The position numbers were made by a program, and so were the translations under genes. A stretch of 64,000 nucleotides of DNA. It comes from PXAP01 sp964520585. Lineage in GTDB: Bacteria; Bacteroidota; Bacteroidia; Bacteroidales; PUMT01. This document shows, piece after piece, positions 1 through 7,481 of the stretch. Under the pieces are notes generated by a model that was given only the letters and a program-made list of their open reading frames with translations, had not been told where the DNA came from and searched no databases. The stretch lies in the NCBI GenBank assembly GCA_964520585.1, contig CAZFOO010000006.1, forward strand, positions 1 to 64,000, in the 5' to 3' direction. Each line of letters starts with the position of its first letter. Position 1 is the first letter of the stretch.

Positions 1-1370
1 TGAGACTGGTGGCGGCAAGTTCTATCATCCGGCCCGGGGTGGCAAAGAGCGGGATGATGAAAGAGTATATTCACCGTTTTCATAACCCGGACTCGTTCAG
101 CTACCTCCATCCGGTATTTGAGCAGCAGCTTGGCGAGACCTTCGGTATAATGGTGTACCAGGAGGATGTGATAAAGATAGCGCACCATTTTGCGGGACTG
201 GATCTGGCCGATGCCGATATACTCCGCAGGGCCATGTCGGGCAAGTTCCGCTCGCGAAAAGAGTTTGAGCGAATAGAGAACAGCTTTTTTGACAACTGCC
301 GGGAAAGGGGCTATCCTATAGAGCTGACAGCCGAGGTGTGGAGGCAGATAGCATCCTTCTCCGGTTACGCCTTCTGCAAGGCGCACTCGGCATCATATGC
401 AGTGGAGAGTTATCAAAGTCTTTATCTTAAAACTCATTTTCCTAATGAGTTCCATGTGGCAGTGATCAACAACTTCGGCGGGTTTTACCGGACATGGGTC
501 TACGTGAACGAAGCCAGGAGGTACGGCGCTGCCATAGAGCTGCCATGCGTGAACAGGGGGAGGTATATGACCAGCATTAAGAGTGATGTTATTTACCTGG
601 GAATGATTCACGTGAAGAGCCTGGAGGCGCAGGTGGGAAAACATACAGAGGCCGAAAGGGAGCGGTATGGTGAATTTGCGGATCTCGCCGATTTTATGGA
701 GCGGGTACCGGCAGGCGTTGAGCAGTTGAAGATACTGATCCGCTGCGGGGCGTTCCGGTTTACCGGCAAAACCAAAAAGGAGCTGCTGTGGGAGGCCCAT
801 TTCCTGACATCTAAAGAGAAAAAGGCACCTGCAGGAAGGAAGCTATTCAGCGAGGCTGCAAAAACATATAAGCTCCCTCCCATGAATGACACCCTGCTGG
901 AAGATGCCTGGGATGAAATTGAGCTGCTTGGCTTTCCGGTGACTCTCTCTCGGTTTGATATGCTGCAGACATCCTACCGGGGCAATACCATGGCGGCGGA
1001 TCTTCACGCCGGCAGTCGCAGGGATGAGCTAATGGCAAGCAATACTCCATCAGGTAGCGGCAGAGATACGCGACTGTCAGGCAATACCCCGGCCGGTAAA
1101 GGCAGGACGGTGCGAATGGTAGGAGAACTGGTTACAACCAAATATGTTCGTACAGTTAAAAAAGAGATTATGCAGTTTGGTTGCTTCCTTGACCAAAAAG
1201 GTGAGTTCTTTGACACGGTGAACTTTCCTGCGGTACTCAAAAAATATCCCTTTACCGGGCCGGGTGTTTACCTGATCGAGGGCCGGGTAACCGAAGAATT
1301 TGGCTTCCCGTCAGTCGAAGTGCTGAAGATGGCACGCCTTCCCTATCGTCGCGATCCCAGGTCTGAATAA
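1..1370 (+). CDS. dnaE2: DNA polymerase III alpha subunit, DnaE2/ImuC type, C-terminal fragment
   Basis: The reading frame is open to the left edge, so the start lies outside the window. The visible 453 residues begin at the alpha-subunit motif SIIRPGVAKSGMM and run through the finger region and a helix-hairpin-helix part to a C-terminal OB-fold near residues 370-440. The segment GYAFCKAHSASYA and the following NNFGGFY...EARR region resemble error-prone DnaE2 (ImuC) more than replicative DnaE; this is judged from family memory. DnaE2 proteins do translesion synthesis with ImuA/ImuB-like partners in the SOS response; no partner is visible here. A Gly/Ser/Arg-rich repeated linker lies around residues 345-365, just before the OB-fold. 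The gene looks clearly richer in G+C than the genes after it. Confidence 0.85.
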   Translation, partial: RLVAASSIIRPGVAKSGMMKEYIHRFHNPDSFSYLHPVFEQQLGETFGIMVYQEDVIKIAHHFAGLDLADADILRRAMSGKFRSRKEFERIENSFFDNCRERGYPIELTAEVWRQIASFSGYAFCKAHSASYAVESYQSLYLKTHFPNEFHVAVINNFGGFYRTWVYVNEARRYGAAIELPCVNRGRYMTSIKSDVIYLGMIHVKSLEAQVGKHTEAERERYGEFADLADFMERVPAGVEQLKILIRCGAFRFTGKTKKELLWEAHFLTSKEKKAPAGRKLFSEAAKTYKLPPMNDTLLEDAWDEIELLGFPVTLSRFDMLQTSYRGNTMAADLHAGSRRDELMASNTPSGSGRDTRLSGNTPAGKGRTVRMVGELVTTKYVRTVKKEIMQFGCFLDQKGEFFDTVNFPAVLKKYPFTGPGVYLIEGRVTEEFGFPSVEVLKMARLPYRRDPRSE

Positions 1371-1428
1371 TGATTTGCTATGTTTCTATAATAAATTGCT
1401 GACTGTAAATATTATTAACTGCAATTAA

Positions 1429-2316
1429 CTATCTGGCAGTTTTATATCTTTCCTGGTAAGCTCTCCATGTATCAATTGACTTTTGGAGGGCAGTTTCACA
1501 ATCCTGATCAATATTATAGCATTGCAATCCGAATTTTCCGTTATAACCGTTATCTTTTAATAACCTGACAAGTTCAAAAGTATCAAATGAACCTTCTCCC
1601 AGCGGCCGTATCAGCCTGTCCCAATTCATACTTTTTGTATCGCCGGAATCAGCACCATTAATTGCAACCCCAAAAAACCATGGCAAGGCATTGATAACCT
1701 TTTCCTGCCATCCTTCTTCACCTTCGACTTTTAAAAAATGGCATAAAGTAAATATACTTCCAACATTGTCCCTGTTAACCAGACGGGCCAGGTCAACTCC
1801 GTGCTGCACTGTCTCGCAATAAAAATTTACATGGGGATAAACAGCGATTTTGATATTTAGAGGAGCTGCAAAATCAGCAAGTTTTTGTATTCCGTCAGCA
1901 AAAATCCGGTCGCCTTCTTCCCGTGTTCCTCTAAAATCTCCCGCATGCAAATGCAAAGCAACCAGCAAATCCCTGTCTTTTGAATCTGTCAAAACATCTT
2001 TTAACCTTTCATGCCAGGAAGCCTCTCCATCAACAATATGCATTGGTATATAGATCTCAGGCATTTCAAGATCCACCTTATCCATGGCAGCCCGTAATTC
2101 AAAATAATTTTCTTCACCGTGCCCCGCCATCCCATCAAACCCGATATCCTTGATAAGGGCAGCCTGAGCTTCAAATCCTTCTGGCGCATTGGGCAGGGTC
2201 CTGACGCAATTGTTAAATGCATAAAAAACATTGTCCAGTTCCCTGCTTTCCTCTTTGCATGAAGAGAACAGAATAACTGAAAACATCAAGGTGATTAACA
2301 AATAATTATATTTCAT
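1429..2316 (-). CDS. Sugar phosphate isomerase/epimerase-like lipoprotein
   Basis: A protein of 295 residues when begun at the ATG at 2316; a TTG ten codons upstream is the alternative. The ATG gives a compact lipoprotein signal peptide (MKYNYLLITLMF, lipobox FSSC). The mature part looks like an AP-endonuclease-2/xylose-isomerase-type TIM barrel: GFDGMAGHGEENYFELRAAM near the start, a central segment with LHLHAGDF and a late GKFGLQCYNI strand. Such proteins isomerise or epimerise sugars or inositol derivatives, often beside Gfo/Idh oxidoreductases, as here (157 bp from the next gene upstream). The substrate cannot be told. Membrane anchoring and export are unusual for the enzyme family but common in Bacteroidota copies. 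Confidence 0.72.
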   Translation of the reverse strand: MKYNYLLITLMFSVILFSSCKEESRELDNVFYAFNNCVRTLPNAPEGFEAQAALIKDIGFDGMAGHGEENYFELRAAMDKVDLEMPEIYIPMHIVDGEASWHERLKDVLTDSKDRDLLVALHLHAGDFRGTREEGDRIFADGIQKLADFAAPLNIKIAVYPHVNFYCETVQHGVDLARLVNRDNVGSIFTLCHFLKVEGEEGWQEKVINALPWFFGVAINGADSGDTKSMNWDRLIRPLGEGSFDTFELVRLLKDNGYNGKFGLQCYNIDQDCETALQKSIDTWRAYQERYKTAR

Positions 2317-2473
2317 TGATATCAATTTATTAAACAATAAGATCAAAGTGTTGAAAAGAAAAGCAAATGTTTATAGAGATATGGAATTCTTCAGACTGAG
2401 AATTTATGCTTTACACCTATCCAGATACGAATTATTATGACAGATATGTTTTTATTGCGTGACGAAATATTAT

Positions 2474-3847
2474 TCAGGACAGTTTCACTTCCTGATACTT
2501 ATTGATCCAATCCACCACGTCACTGTCCATCCATTTTTCCCTGAAAGGCCTGCTCAGCATTGAGTTTGCAGCAGTATCATTAATGAATTGCTGATTTTTA
2601 TTGTCCCATCTGAGTTCCCGGCCAATTTCAATGGCAATCAAACCCATAACAGTAGTGAAATAAACATTATGTCCAACTTCTAATGGCTGAAGTGAACCTG
2701 AAGCCTGCTCAATGGACCGGATAAAATCGGCTTTATCTGTCAGCGTGCCGGAATAATCCACTTTACCAGAAGGAGAATCAAAACTAATAAATTCCGGATT
2801 GCTTGCCTCCAGTATATCGGGATAGCCAACACTTACCCATCCATCCTGACCGATAAATTTTGTATAGGGCTTATCAATGCTATATTTCATGGTTAACCCG
2901 TCCGCATATTCATAATCAACTCCAAATGATTCAATGGTATTCCATAATCCCTTTGAAAATTTACCTGATCCTGAAATCTTTACAGGAAGCTCATATTCCT
3001 TTTTCATTCCCCATAATGCTATATCGCATAAATGGGCTCCCCAGTTGGTTATCATCCCGTTACAATAATCTTCAATTCTGAGCCAACCCGGCCTCGTATT
3101 GATCTTCTCAGGGTCATGAACCCGGTGCTGAGTATATGGTGCAGGAAATGCAGGCCCCAGCCACATATCATAATTCAGTTCAGGGGGAACAGGCATTTCG
3201 GGCTGCGGGCCAACTGCACTTCCTGTCAGCTCGGCAGGCACGCCAACCTCCACATGAGTCAGTTCACCGATTAATCCATTGTGCACCACCTCTACCGCCT
3301 TCCAGAAATGCTTAAGTGAGCGGAATTCACTATCAAGACGGTTCGCCACACCTTTCATCTTTACAGCTTCAACGAGAGCCTTGCTATGAGAATAACAAAC
3401 CGACAGGGCTTTTTCCATGGAAACATGCTTGCCTGCCAGAGCAGCTGCGATGCCCTGAGGAGCATGCCAGTGATCCGTGGTCGAGACCATTACCGCATCA
3501 ACATCCTTATTAGCAATAAGCTCACGGTAATCGCCATAGGATTTAACACCTGAATAGTTTCGGCCTTTCTGTTCCGAATAGGCATCGTTCACGGTTTTTG
3601 CAGCAAGTTTCATTCTCCAGGCATCAACATCATTCACTGCAATAACCTGGCAATTATCAAGCTTTAAAAATCCGTTTATCAGATTTACCCCGATGGCCTG
3701 CCTTCCGGTCCCCACCATTCCGACATTGATCCGGTTACTGGGAGCATTTTTGCCAAAAACTGATGAAGGCAGTATGGTTGGCAGAATAACTGCTCCTGCG
3801 GATAGTATGGATGATTTTTTTATTAATTCCCGTCGTGTATTTTTCAT
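2474..3847 (-). CDS. Gfo/Idh/MocA family oxidoreductase with Tat-type signal
   Basis: A protein of 457 residues. The N-terminus has a twin-arginine signal (NTRRELIKKS, then a hydrophobic stretch to about residue 33), so it is probably exported folded. A Rossmann NAD(P)-binding start follows at GMVGTGRQA (about residues 43-51), then STTDHWHAP and EKALSV, the latter in the position of the family EKP motif, and a C-terminal dehydrogenase domain with many Trp/Tyr residues. The family oxidises or reduces sugars or their derivatives. It sits between a sugar isomerase-like lipoprotein and a URO-D-like gene on the same strand. A near-palindrome at 3885-3899 and 18-bp tandem repeats lie in its upstream region. 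Specificity is unknown. Confidence 0.85.
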   Translation of the reverse strand: MKNTRRELIKKSSILSAGAVILPTILPSSVFGKNAPSNRINVGMVGTGRQAIGVNLINGFLKLDNCQVIAVNDVDAWRMKLAAKTVNDAYSEQKGRNYSGVKSYGDYRELIANKDVDAVMVSTTDHWHAPQGIAAALAGKHVSMEKALSVCYSHSKALVEAVKMKGVANRLDSEFRSLKHFWKAVEVVHNGLIGELTHVEVGVPAELTGSAVGPQPEMPVPPELNYDMWLGPAFPAPYTQHRVHDPEKINTRPGWLRIEDYCNGMITNWGAHLCDIALWGMKKEYELPVKISGSGKFSKGLWNTIESFGVDYEYADGLTMKYSIDKPYTKFIGQDGWVSVGYPDILEASNPEFISFDSPSGKVDYSGTLTDKADFIRSIEQASGSLQPLEVGHNVYFTTVMGLIAIEIGRELRWDNKNQQFINDTAANSMLSRPFREKWMDSDVVDWINKYQEVKLS

Positions 3848-3884
3848 TGTTGTTTTTTTAAAGAAACATTTAAGTTAGTTGATT

Positions 3885-3899
3885 TGGTTACTGTTACCA
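3885..3899. promoter_or_regulatory. Near-palindromic operator-like site (LacI-type appearance)
   Basis: TGGTTACTGTTACCA reads as two 7-bp arms around one central base, with a single mismatch between arms. It lies 38 bp upstream of the start of the Gfo/Idh gene (minus strand). The form recalls LacI/GalR-family operators. No such regulator is encoded in the window, so the assignment is tentative. Confidence 0.3.
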
Positions 3900-3930
3900 A
3901 AAAGATTTTTTTATCTGTCTATATTATTAG

Positions 3931-3987
3931 TTCCGTTTATAATATTAGTTCTGACTATAATACTCTTTCTGGTTATAATACTTGTTC
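3931..3987. repeat. 18-bp tandem repeat, three copies plus a start
   Basis: Three successive 18-bp units (3931-3948, 3949-3966, 3967-3984) share the pattern TTCTGnnTATAATACTnn, with a few substitutions in the first, and a fourth begins with TTCTG at 3985. They lie between the URO-D-like gene (ends 4045) and the Gfo/Idh gene (starts 3847), both on the minus strand. The period is exact, so they could be phased binding sites or simply slippage. Confidence 0.75.
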
Positions 3988-4044
3988 TGCGTGTTTATCA
4001 ATATGTTGCCAGGGAGAAATAATGAACTAAAGTTTACCCCCTGT

Positions 4045-5205
4045 TTAATAATTCTTAATCTGGTTATACGTTTCCCACATAGCCATTATATTTTCCGGGG
4101 GCACATCACCCTGAATATTGTGTACTGTTGCAAAAACATATCCTCCTCCCGGTGCAAGCGCATCAATGTTCCGTTTTACATTGTCGGCCACCTGTTCCGG
4201 TGTACCCGACGGTAGTACCCCTTGTGTGTCAACACCCCCTCCCCAGAAAACGATATCCCTTCCAAAATCCTTTTTAAGCTGTACTGGTTCCATACCAGTT
4301 GCAGTAATATGTACAGGATTCAGTATGTCAATACCCATTTCAATAAAATCGGGAATAACCGGTCGAACATTTCCACATGAGTGGAACATGATTTTTGCAT
4401 TGTGCGATCTTTCACGGATTGTCGAAATTATACGCTTTACATGAGGCTTATAATACATCCTGAAATGGTCAGGATCTATCAACTGGGACTCCTGGGTGCC
4501 ATAATCATCGCCTTCGGCTATTATGTCTACCACCCCTGCCAACTCATCCAATGCCATTTCCCAGAATTCAATTTTAAGATCGGCAATTTGACCTGTCAGT
4601 TTATCAGAAAACTCAGGGAATACAAATGGTTCTATAAGGGCATTTGTCATTCCTCTAAGTCTTTGATGCATTTCGAAAATCCCGGCGCACAGTCCTTTAA
4701 TTATAACAATCTTTCCCTGATCCCTGAACTTAAGTGCCTTTTCTTTCAATCCGGCAATTCTTCGTTTATCAGCTGCCAAAGGCCATCTAAATTTATCTAT
4801 ATCAGAAATATCAGGATTGTCAGTTTTCTCCATAGGATGGTTTACCAGCGAAAACCAGTTGCCGTTTTTCTTTGGAAAATGATGGGTGAAATTCCATTCA
4901 TCGGTATATTCCCAGTTATCACCGGCGTCATTTAGTTTATTAAGAACATTCCAGTTATGGCTGGTCAGTGGCATTAAACCCCGTGTGTCAACTCCCAGTT
5001 TTTCTAAAACTGTCTCAGAAGGTATCACGATCTGTTGAATTACATCAGCCCAGTCAGGATCCTCCTGTTCCAGATTCATCTGAGACAGCAGTCCCTGATA
5101 AGCCTTACCCGCAATGCCTGTCCACGTGGAACCGGCCAGGTCAAATGGCACATGATCAGGCTCCTCATGCCTTAGGGTTTTGATTATGCGTTCTCTTGAG
5201 TTCAT
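4045..5205 (-). CDS. Uroporphyrinogen decarboxylase-fold protein, probable methyltransferase (MtaA/CmuA-like)
   Basis: A protein of 386 residues with the URO-D family start (MNSRERIIKTLRHEEPDHVP) and a full-length barrel. Residues 275-278 read HSCG, and a later GGGVDTQGVLPSGTPEQV segment is also typical. The HxC motif followed by a distal Cys/His is the zinc site of corrinoid/coenzyme M methyltransferases of this fold rather than a heme-pathway feature. Family members in non-heme contexts move methyl groups from corrinoid proteins. No corrinoid protein gene is seen nearby, so the methyl donor and acceptor are unknown. It lies 31 bp downstream of the MFS transporter gene and probably shares its transcript. 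A link to demethylation of methylated sugars or aromatics is a guess from the neighbours. Confidence 0.78.
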   Translation of the reverse strand: MNSRERIIKTLRHEEPDHVPFDLAGSTWTGIAGKAYQGLLSQMNLEQEDPDWADVIQQIVIPSETVLEKLGVDTRGLMPLTSHNWNVLNKLNDAGDNWEYTDEWNFTHHFPKKNGNWFSLVNHPMEKTDNPDISDIDKFRWPLAADKRRIAGLKEKALKFRDQGKIVIIKGLCAGIFEMHQRLRGMTNALIEPFVFPEFSDKLTGQIADLKIEFWEMALDELAGVVDIIAEGDDYGTQESQLIDPDHFRMYYKPHVKRIISTIRERSHNAKIMFHSCGNVRPVIPDFIEMGIDILNPVHITATGMEPVQLKKDFGRDIVFWGGGVDTQGVLPSGTPEQVADNVKRNIDALAPGGGYVFATVHNIQGDVPPENIMAMWETYNQIKNY

Positions 5206-5236
5206 TTGTTTTTCTGGTCTTTTATTTAAATATCTT

Positions 5237-6517
5237 TTACAATTCTTGTTTTGTTTCCATTGAAACGGGTTCGAAATTTGGAGAAAGACGATGAATTACC
5301 ACTAACCCCACCAGGTATCCGAAAGAAAAAATCACAAACGGAAAAACATATCCGCCCAGTCCTGATTCATTAAGAATATAACCGATCATCAATGCTGTAG
5401 CCATACCCCCAATAGAACTAATGGTAGTAGAAAAGCCAATTACAGATCCAACAGCCTTTCCGGGAAACAGGTCAGATGCTACAGTAAATATGTTGGCCGA
5501 CCATGAATTATGTGCAGCTGCAGCCAGGGCGATCAGAGCCACAGCCAAATAAAGCGAATCAATAAAAGGAACGGTCATTACAGGCAATACAAGAATACCA
5601 CTTCCCAGCATTGTCATTTTCCTTGCATAATTTGCCGATTTTCCCTTTTTCAGGAACCATGATGAAACTGCACCACCAGCAATACCTCCTCCATATGCCA
5701 CTACATAAATAACTACCAGTGGCAAAGCAAGTTCAGCTAAGTTTATACCAAATTTGGAATTCAGATATTTAGCCCCCCAAAACAGGTAGAAATACCATAC
5801 AGGATCAGCAAATAACTTTCCAAGAGCAACAACCCAGGTTTGTCTGTAAGTTATGATCTTTTTCCAGGGAATTTTAATTTTAGCTTTATCTGCCTGGTCA
5901 CTTTTTATATATTCCAGTTCCCTGGTGTTAACAAACCGTGACTTTTCCGGTGTGCTATACAATAAAAGCCATACCAGTAAAAAAATTCCACTTAACATAG
6001 CAGAAAATACAAATACATATTGCCATGAAAGAAACAACATAATAATTACCGGGATCATTAACGGCGCAAATACCTGTCCCATATTACTGCCTCCATTAAA
6101 CAAACCGGTAGCAAAGGCCCGTTCTTTCTGAGGAAACCATTCAGAAATAATCTTGATACTTGCCGGAAAATTGCCTGACTGCCCGATTCCCAATCCCAGA
6201 CGGGCCAAAGCAAAGCCAATCCAGCTTTGGGCGAGCGCATGTGAAAGACTGGCTAGAGCCCAAACAATAACCGCAAGGGAAAACCCGGTTCTCGTTCCCA
6301 GTTTGTCAATCAGATATCCGGCAATGAAAGGTCCGATTGCATAAGTAAGCTGGAAAGCAAATACAATGTATCCATATTGCTGTTCATTCCATCCAAAAAG
6401 TTCTTCCAGCTGAGGAGCTAGAATTCCCAGTATAACACGGTCAAAATAAACAATGGTAGTGGAAAAGAACAACATTACCACAATTATCCATCGGAATCTG
6501 GTTGCTTTTAATGCCAT
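5237..6517 (-). CDS. MFS transporter, ACS (anion:cation symporter) family
   Basis: A protein of 426 residues with about twelve hydrophobic segments. The first (RWIIVVMLFFSTTIVYFDR, residues 9-27) is followed by the ACS-family pattern DRVILGILAPQLEE. An RLGLGIGQSGNFPASIK loop follows TM4. These features match hexuronate/glucarate-type transporters (ExuT/GudP relatives), inner-membrane carriers for sugar acids. It precedes the URO-D-like gene by 31 bp on the same strand. Together with the oxidoreductase and isomerase genes it suggests uptake and breakdown of a sugar acid or modified sugar, though the substrate is not shown by the sequence. Confidence 0.85.
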   Translation of the reverse strand: MALKATRFRWIIVVMLFFSTTIVYFDRVILGILAPQLEELFGWNEQQYGYIVFAFQLTYAIGPFIAGYLIDKLGTRTGFSLAVIVWALASLSHALAQSWIGFALARLGLGIGQSGNFPASIKIISEWFPQKERAFATGLFNGGSNMGQVFAPLMIPVIIMLFLSWQYVFVFSAMLSGIFLLVWLLLYSTPEKSRFVNTRELEYIKSDQADKAKIKIPWKKIITYRQTWVVALGKLFADPVWYFYLFWGAKYLNSKFGINLAELALPLVVIYVVAYGGGIAGGAVSSWFLKKGKSANYARKMTMLGSGILVLPVMTVPFIDSLYLAVALIALAAAAHNSWSANIFTVASDLFPGKAVGSVIGFSTTISSIGGMATALMIGYILNESGLGGYVFPFVIFSFGYLVGLVVIHRLSPNFEPVSMETKQEL

Positions 6518-6563
6518 AATTTGATTTATCTGTAATAATTAGTAATTATTTCAAACTATTGCA

Positions 6564-7295
6564 TCAGGAATGTTGATCCCAGTTTCGCCTTACCTTCGGA
6601 AGCTTCCACCATTGCACATAAGGGAATTCATGATGTTCAAGGTGGTAACCAAAATGGTAGCAGGTAATAAATGAAATAAATACCGGATAATCATTGCTGG
6701 CAGCATTATGCCTGTTGGTGTATCCTTCTTCAGGTTCCCTGTGCGGCAGGTAAGTGCCGAAGTAGAATAGCTGGAAGGTGCTGGCAAAAGCAGGTAACAC
6801 CCAGAATATTAACAGATTGGCGACAGGGACATTAAGAAGCAGGTGCAGACCGTTAAACACAAGGGCCATACCCAGTATCTGCCAAGGGCTCAGATAACCA
6901 AGCATAAACCGGGAATACCATCTGAAAAAACCGGGATGTTCTCCATCATGATAATCGGGATCTTTTTCACTAGCGGGATATTTATGATGTTCCCAGTGCT
7001 TTGCGTGAAGTTTCTTGTATGAAAACAAAGCATAAAGGAAAACAGCCAGTGATCCTGTAAAATTGTTGATTCTGAGATTTTGTGGAAATAATATTCCATG
7101 CATAGCGTCGTGGGCCGTTATGAACAGGCCAACAAACAGGAATGTTTGTACCAGTATACCGGCAACAATTACATACCATGGCACAATGGCCAAATCCATG
7201 CTGAGAAAAATAACCAGTCCCCCGACCCAAAGGATAATTATCAGCAACCCGGTACCAAGTCCGATATATCCATCATGTTTATCAGGTTTATACAT
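6564..7295 (-). CDS. crtW: Beta-carotene ketolase, CrtW-like membrane di-iron oxygenase
   Basis: A protein of 243 residues, the usual CrtW length, with four or more membrane segments. The histidine boxes are HDAMHG (62-67), HWEHH (100-104) and HLEHH (218-222), and the stretches FSYKKL, DPDYHDGEHPGF and FGTYLPHR agree with CrtW rather than general fatty acid desaturases. CrtW inserts keto groups at C4/C4' of beta-carotene to give echinenone or canthaxanthin. It acts in the inner membrane and needs oxygen. No other carotenoid gene is present in the window. A TAATTTTG promoter box lies at 7322-7329 and a paired direct repeat at 7346-7412. A general fatty acid desaturase-family hydroxylase is the alternative. 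Confidence 0.8.
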   Translation of the reverse strand: MYKPDKHDGYIGLGTGLLIIILWVGGLVIFLSMDLAIVPWYVIVAGILVQTFLFVGLFITAHDAMHGILFPQNLRINNFTGSLAVFLYALFSYKKLHAKHWEHHKYPASEKDPDYHDGEHPGFFRWYSRFMLGYLSPWQILGMALVFNGLHLLLNVPVANLLIFWVLPAFASTFQLFYFGTYLPHREPEEGYTNRHNAASNDYPVFISFITCYHFGYHLEHHEFPYVQWWKLPKVRRNWDQHS

Positions 7296-7321
7296 AATGT
7301 CAAAATTAAATTAATACAGGA

Positions 7322-7329
7322 CAAAATTA
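7322..7329 (-). promoter_or_regulatory. Bacteroidota-type -7 box upstream of the ketolase gene
   Basis: On the minus strand the sequence reads TAATTTTG, matching TAnnTTTG. It would start transcription about 20 nt before the ATG at 7295. A second identical box occurs at 7301-7308 but is too close to the start codon for a usual leader. No clear -33 TTTG is seen. Confidence 0.45.
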
Positions 7330-7345
7330 TACACATTACAATATA

Positions 7346-7412
7346 TAAATAATGTTATATCCACATATTTCCAAATACTTTAAACCTAAATAATGTTATA
7401 TCCACATATTTC
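7346..7412. repeat. Two identical 26-bp direct repeats, 41-bp period
   Basis: The same 26 bases occur at 7346-7371 and 7387-7412, beginning TAAATAATGTTATATCCA and continuing ACATATTTC. They lie between the DUF2264 gene and crtW, just upstream of the proposed crtW promoter box. The period of 41 bp is close to four helical turns, which suits two copies of a regulator site on one DNA face. Confidence 0.8.
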
Positions 7413-7481
7413 TAAATTAATTTAAATATTATAAGAGTAAAAGTGAAACATAATGAACTGATTTTACAAGAATGACAATCT

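Noticed and set aside
4381..4935. 184-residue plus-strand frame inside the URO-D-like gene
   Set aside because: Antisense to a clear URO-D family protein; no signal, domain or promoter.
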